The notes beneath the pieces were generated by a model. That model saw only the letters and a list, made by a program, of their open reading frames with translations, did no database searches and was not told where the DNA came from. DNA of 43,377 bases, taken from Bacteroidota bacterium (lineage in GTDB: Bacteria > Bacteroidota > Bacteroidia > Cytophagales > Cyclobacteriaceae). Below, piece after piece: positions 40,042 through 43,377 of this stretch. The position numbers and the translations under genes are program-made. The stretch is from positions 1 to 43,377 of the forward strand of contig JAEZEH010000188.1 of the NCBI GenBank assembly GCA_023417785.1, written 5' to 3'. Within the stretch, counting starts at the first letter, position 1; the number at the start of each line of letters is the position of its first letter.

Positions 40042-42861
40042 TTACCGTTTCATGAAGCGCCCCGTGAAGGTCCGGTGCGTCGAAATGATTTCCACCAAAT
40101 ACAAACCGGCTGAAAGATCACCAACGTATACGGGTTGATGATCGTGCGATTGAATGTCTTTGAAGCGTCGAAGTATTTGTCCGTTCATGCTCCTGATACA
40201 CACCGACGACGCGTAAACCGCCTCGCCATCGGCCACGTGAATGCGAAGATGCGTGTCGGCAGGATTCGGAGAAAAGTGCAGGGAACCGTGCCGTTCTTTT
40301 TCGGTGCTGTTGATAATAATCGGTGAGAATCGGAACCAGTTCAGGTTGAACTCCGGCTGAATGATCTTCACACGCAGAATTCCACGGACAGCATCAAGTT
40401 TCATTTTTCCGTTGACGGTCTGCCAGAGCTGCCACCCTCCGGTTACGGGAACGTTGATCCGTGTGGAGTTAATCACCCCGCCCTCCGTGTTAAGTTGCTG
40501 GAATTCGATTATTCCGGGAGCACCAGCACTCGCTACACGGACTTCCAACTGGTATTCACCCGCAGTGGCTACACGCACACGATAATCAAGATAATCTCCT
40601 GCATTGGTGTAGGCGATATTCTGACCTCCGCCGGTATCGGTCGTCGTTTCCAGTTGAAGTCCAACATTCGTGACAAAATTCTCGGCTTCAATTTTCGCCG
40701 GAATCAGAATGTGTACTGGTAGCGAGTTCGTTATCGCGAGATCAGTGAACGAAGCCAGCGTAGTTTCGTCCGCGGCGACGACGGATTCCCCTGCATAAGA
40801 AAGCTTAATGTTATCTGAATCAATGAATGCTGTTGGGGTCCGGACTTCGAGAATAAACGGATTACCGGGAACAAGTGCTGCTGCTGATACGGGTTTGGTC
40901 TCGTCGTTCACCCCGAATGAAAACTCTTCTTTCGACGGTGATGCCTCTTCATGTATCCTTTTGTTGAGGTACAGATAAACCGATGTTCCGTCCATTGATG
41001 TTGTCCCCGAAAGGGCCTGGAAGGTCACGTCGGCAATTTTATTCTGCAACGAGAAATGCATCGTGCTTACGTTGGCTCCGCCCTTCACAAAGTGCAGCCG
41101 GATCCGGTTCAGTCCTTTATACATTATTACATTTTCTATAACGTGGTCTTTCCAGACCTGATTTCCTCCGGTTGACGGCAGGGCAATCATCGGCGTTTTT
41201 TCTGTGAGGTCTGCGGAAAGCTGAATTACCGAAGCCGACCCCGCGGCAGCGTAACGAAGGATCACCTTGTACGATGCACTGGAATCCACTGTCACCGTGT
41301 ACTGCAGCCATTCACCATCGGCCGTCCAGCCAACATTGTATCCGTTGGATTTCGGATCGCTGTCGGACGAGGCCTCAATATCGACTCCATCATTTCGGTA
41401 AACCCAGCCATTGTTCCAGGCCGTATAAGTTCCCGCGGAAACGTGGTTCGTCGCAGTATCCCTATCGCTATACGCCACGTTATGACGGCCAAGATCGTAA
41501 TCGCTGAGATGAATGGTGCCGGGAATTATATGGTCTCGGTAAGGCTGCGCCGAATGGTCCGTCACCTGCCTGAACATCGCGTCGATTACATCCTTTTGGA
41601 AAATGTTGTTTTCGATCCTTAAATCGGTGGTCAGTTGCATCAACGCTTCCTTCGCAAATTCAACGGAAGGTTTTGTCCCGCCGTTCTTCCAATAGTTCAG
41701 CAGGGTGTTGTAGCCTGGATTCTTTTTTATGGTAAGCGGCCCGACCACCGAGCCGACTTTTTTCATCGGCCACCAGGCCCAGCCAATGTTGTTCTTTTCG
41801 AGCAGGTCAATTGCGCTGCTGAACCACACGTTGGAGTTTTCGCCGGCTTCGCCCATCCAAAGGGGGAGGCTGTATTGATTCCGAAGGTTTATCATTCCCT
41901 GTATGGATCCGATGTCGTTATAACTCCAGTACTTGTGAAAACTGATAGCCATATTGTTGTCCCACGCCGGAAACAATCCGCGATGATTGTTAGCCCAGCA
42001 GTTGCCTTCAATAAAAATCAGGTGATTCGTATCTACTTCACGAATAGCGTTAGTTATTTCAACAAGAAGCGCGCGTAGCGGAGCATTGGTGGCTTCGTCA
42101 CATCCGTTGCCATTAGCACCGGGAGTAAAGTTCCAGTTGGTTTCGTTGATAAGGTCATAACCGCCGATCCATTTTTCATTCGCGTATCGTTCGGCCAGCC
42201 TGCGCCACAAGGCCACGGTTTTTTTGCGGTTCTCCTCACTTTCCCATAAGGAAGGCTTTGAGGCATCGTAATCCGAGATTGCTGCATCCCGGCCCTGTCC
42301 GCCGGGAGCGGCGTGTAAATCAAGAATAACGTATATACTATTGGCCGCGCACCATTTTAAGAGACTGTCCGTCATAACGAATCCCCTCTCCAGCCACGTG
42401 TTCTCTCCCGGAACGGGTTCCTGTTCGATAGGCAACGTAAACAGATTGTAGTGCATTGGCAGGCGAACCGAATTGAAGCCCCACGACTTGAGGGAGTCGA
42501 TGTCACGCTTTGTGCAATGGTTGGTAATCCATGCATCGTAAAAATCGTCGGTATTTGCGGCGCCGATCAGTTCCTCAATTCTGTTGCGGATCTCGTGCTG
42601 CGCATTGGCGAAGCTGTTGGTTTCCAGCATATAACCTTCCTGAAGCATCCAACCGCCAAGCCCCATCCCGCGTAGCAGAAACGGCTTTCCATTTTCATCC
42701 ACAATGTCTTTTCCGCTTCGCCGCAAGAACTGACCCGAAGCTGGACTTATTATCAGGAAACAAAAAAATCCAATAAGGATAGGTAGAATGATTCGTTTTT
42801 CGATCGCGGGTCGTATTCCCGAAATGAGTGAGATGAAAAGCTGAAAACTGGCCATAATCAT
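40042..42861 (-). CDS. Secreted GH5-type glycoside hydrolase with two CBM6-like modules and T9SS signal
   Basis: A 939-residue modular exported enzyme. A signal segment (about 20-43, ending SPASGQ) precedes a GH5 (beta/alpha)8 domain (about 50-400) with FLLRGMGLGGWM, GFNSVRLPMHYN, the acid/base Glu in DLINETNWNF and the nucleophile Glu in WMGEAGEN. A first CBM6-like sandwich (about 480-610, VGWTADGEWLQYTV), an Ig-like linker domain and a second CBM6-like module (about 725-860, IPAKIEAENFV and YTNAGDYLDYRVRV) follow. The last about 70 residues (FSPNPADTHLRIHV to the end) are a type IX sorting domain. The likely substrate is a beta-glucan or beta-mannan. The N-terminus is longer than usual for a signal; ATG 42855 is an alternative. 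Confidence 0.9.
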   Translation of the reverse strand: MIMASFQLFISLISGIRPAIEKRIILPILIGFFCFLIISPASGQFLRRSGKDIVDENGKPFLLRGMGLGGWMLQEGYMLETNSFANAQHEIRNRIEELIGAANTDDFYDAWITNHCTKRDIDSLKSWGFNSVRLPMHYNLFTLPIEQEPVPGENTWLERGFVMTDSLLKWCAANSIYVILDLHAAPGGQGRDAAISDYDASKPSLWESEENRKKTVALWRRLAERYANEKWIGGYDLINETNWNFTPGANGNGCDEATNAPLRALLVEITNAIREVDTNHLIFIEGNCWANNHRGLFPAWDNNMAISFHKYWSYNDIGSIQGMINLRNQYSLPLWMGEAGENSNVWFSSAIDLLEKNNIGWAWWPMKKVGSVVGPLTIKKNPGYNTLLNYWKNGGTKPSVEFAKEALMQLTTDLRIENNIFQKDVIDAMFRQVTDHSAQPYRDHIIPGTIHLSDYDLGRHNVAYSDRDTATNHVSAGTYTAWNNGWVYRNDGVDIEASSDSDPKSNGYNVGWTADGEWLQYTVTVDSSASYKVILRYAAAGSASVIQLSADLTEKTPMIALPSTGGNQVWKDHVIENVIMYKGLNRIRLHFVKGGANVSTMHFSLQNKIADVTFQALSGTTSMDGTSVYLYLNKRIHEEASPSKEEFSFGVNDETKPVSAAALVPGNPFILEVRTPTAFIDSDNIKLSYAGESVVAADETTLASFTDLAITNSLPVHILIPAKIEAENFVTNVGLQLETTTDTGGGQNIAYTNAGDYLDYRVRVATAGEYQLEVRVASAGAPGIIEFQQLNTEGGVINSTRINVPVTGGWQLWQTVNGKMKLDAVRGILRVKIIQPEFNLNWFRFSPIIINSTEKERHGSLHFSPNPADTHLRIHVADGEAVYASSVCIRSMNGQILRRFKDIQSHDHQPVYVGDLSAGLYLVEIISTHRTFTGRFMKR

Positions 42862-43030
42862 GGGATTGAATACAAAAGATTCCGTTCTCCAAGTTTATTT
42901 CAGGCGACTGACATTTCGCAACGCCAGGTTACATCTAAATTACTACCCCGCATTTATTACATACGTCCACAGTACGCCAAATTAGGTTGACACTTTGGTA
43001 ATCAGGAGTTTAATTTGTAAACTCATTAAA
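42862..43030. other. Divergent promoter region between the GH5 and propeller genes
   Basis: It contains TTAATTTG (43010-43017), one base from the -7 consensus, with TTGAC at 42987-42991 as a possible -33 element for the plus-strand gene. Nothing convincing is seen for the minus-strand GH5 gene. Confidence 0.4.
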
Positions 43031-43377
43031 ATGAAGAATTCGTTCCTTTTGCCAGCCCTGCTCTTACTCATTTCCCTTGAGGTTCACTCACAGGGACAGG
43101 TTGAGGCTGATCTCAATATTGAAGGGAAGCCGCGAATCGTCCATTTCACACGCAAAGACTTCCAGAGCGATCCACAGTTCTGGTGTATGACGCAGGATCA
43201 TAATGGTCTGCTTTATTACGGAAACAATGAAGGTACGCTCATTTTCGACGGCGAGAGGTGGAATCGCGTTAAGCTCCCCAATAACTCCTCGGTGCGAAGT
43301 TTGAAAGTTGGCCTTGACGGCACCATATACGCAGGTGGTTTCAATGAATTTGGTACAATAGAACGCGATGCATTCGG
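43031..43377 (+). CDS. Two-component-regulator propeller protein (5' part only)
   Basis: The first 115 residues of a gene that runs off the right edge. A signal peptide (MKNSFLLPALLLLISLEVHSQ) is followed by the start of a Reg_prop-type propeller: FWCMTQDHNGLLYYGNNEG, LIFDGERWNRVKLPNNSSVR and LKVGLDGTIYAGGFNEFG. Such N-termini belong either to one-piece hybrid sensors, which in Bacteroidota often control polysaccharide-use genes, or to propeller proteins with a short DNA-binding tail. The adjacent secreted GH5 enzyme makes a carbohydrate-sensing role attractive, but the missing C-terminal part prevents a decision. Confidence 0.8.
   Translation, partial: MKNSFLLPALLLLISLEVHSQGQVEADLNIEGKPRIVHFTRKDFQSDPQFWCMTQDHNGLLYYGNNEGTLIFDGERWNRVKLPNNSSVRSLKVGLDGTIYAGGFNEFGTIERDAF

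Overview
This window comes from a member of the Bacteroidota, probably a soil or aquatic Cytophagales-like bacterium; this is inferred from gene content, with no database search. The signs are two large secreted proteins with type IX secretion C-terminal sorting domains, a LytTR sensor/regulator pair, a SusC-like outer-membrane receptor, an almost complete lack of Shine-Dalgarno sites, and repeated matches to the Bacteroidota -7 promoter element TAnnTTTG close to gene starts.

Layout. 1-582: 3' part of cutC. 1043-4474: secreted CotH-kinase protein. 4547-7444 (minus): outer-membrane receptor, divergent from a histidine kinase/LytTR regulator pair (7711-9482). 9595-9668: tRNA-Ala(GGC), followed by about 600 bases of imperfect repeats. 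10280-13363: SMP-30-like protein, phosphotriesterase-like protein and GH88/105 hydrolase, a likely operon. 13493-15706 (minus): dipeptidyl peptidase IV. 15873-17576: DEAD-box helicase. Minus strand to 20591: HtrA-like protease, GyrI-like protein, lactonase-type beta-propeller.

20759-38936 is a nitrogen-oxide/low-oxygen gene block. It holds two polytopic membrane proteins (NnrS-like and haem-copper-like); cytochrome c and clade II nosZ; a nosL fused to a membrane protein; nosD, nosF and nosY; then fasciclin, group III truncated haemoglobin, nadA, nadB and queD. On the minus strand are ric (iron-sulfur repair), a B12-dependent ribonucleotide reductase, a Crp/Fnr regulator and an unusual nitronate-monooxygenase/PfaD-like protein.

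The main new observation is a shared 12-base dyad, TGAY-N4-RTCA, upstream of every transcription unit in this block. At five of the seven sites a -7-like element starts 29.5-33.5 bases from the dyad centre, the geometry of class II (about -41.5) Crp/Fnr activation. The only Crp/Fnr gene in the window carries the same site in its own promoter. This predicts one regulon joining N2O respiration, NO defence, oxygen-independent deoxynucleotide synthesis, NAD synthesis and an orphan flavoprotein-like gene.

The window ends with a DUF2490 outer-membrane protein, a secreted GH5 glycosidase with two CBM6-like modules, and the 5' end of a two-component-regulator-propeller protein.
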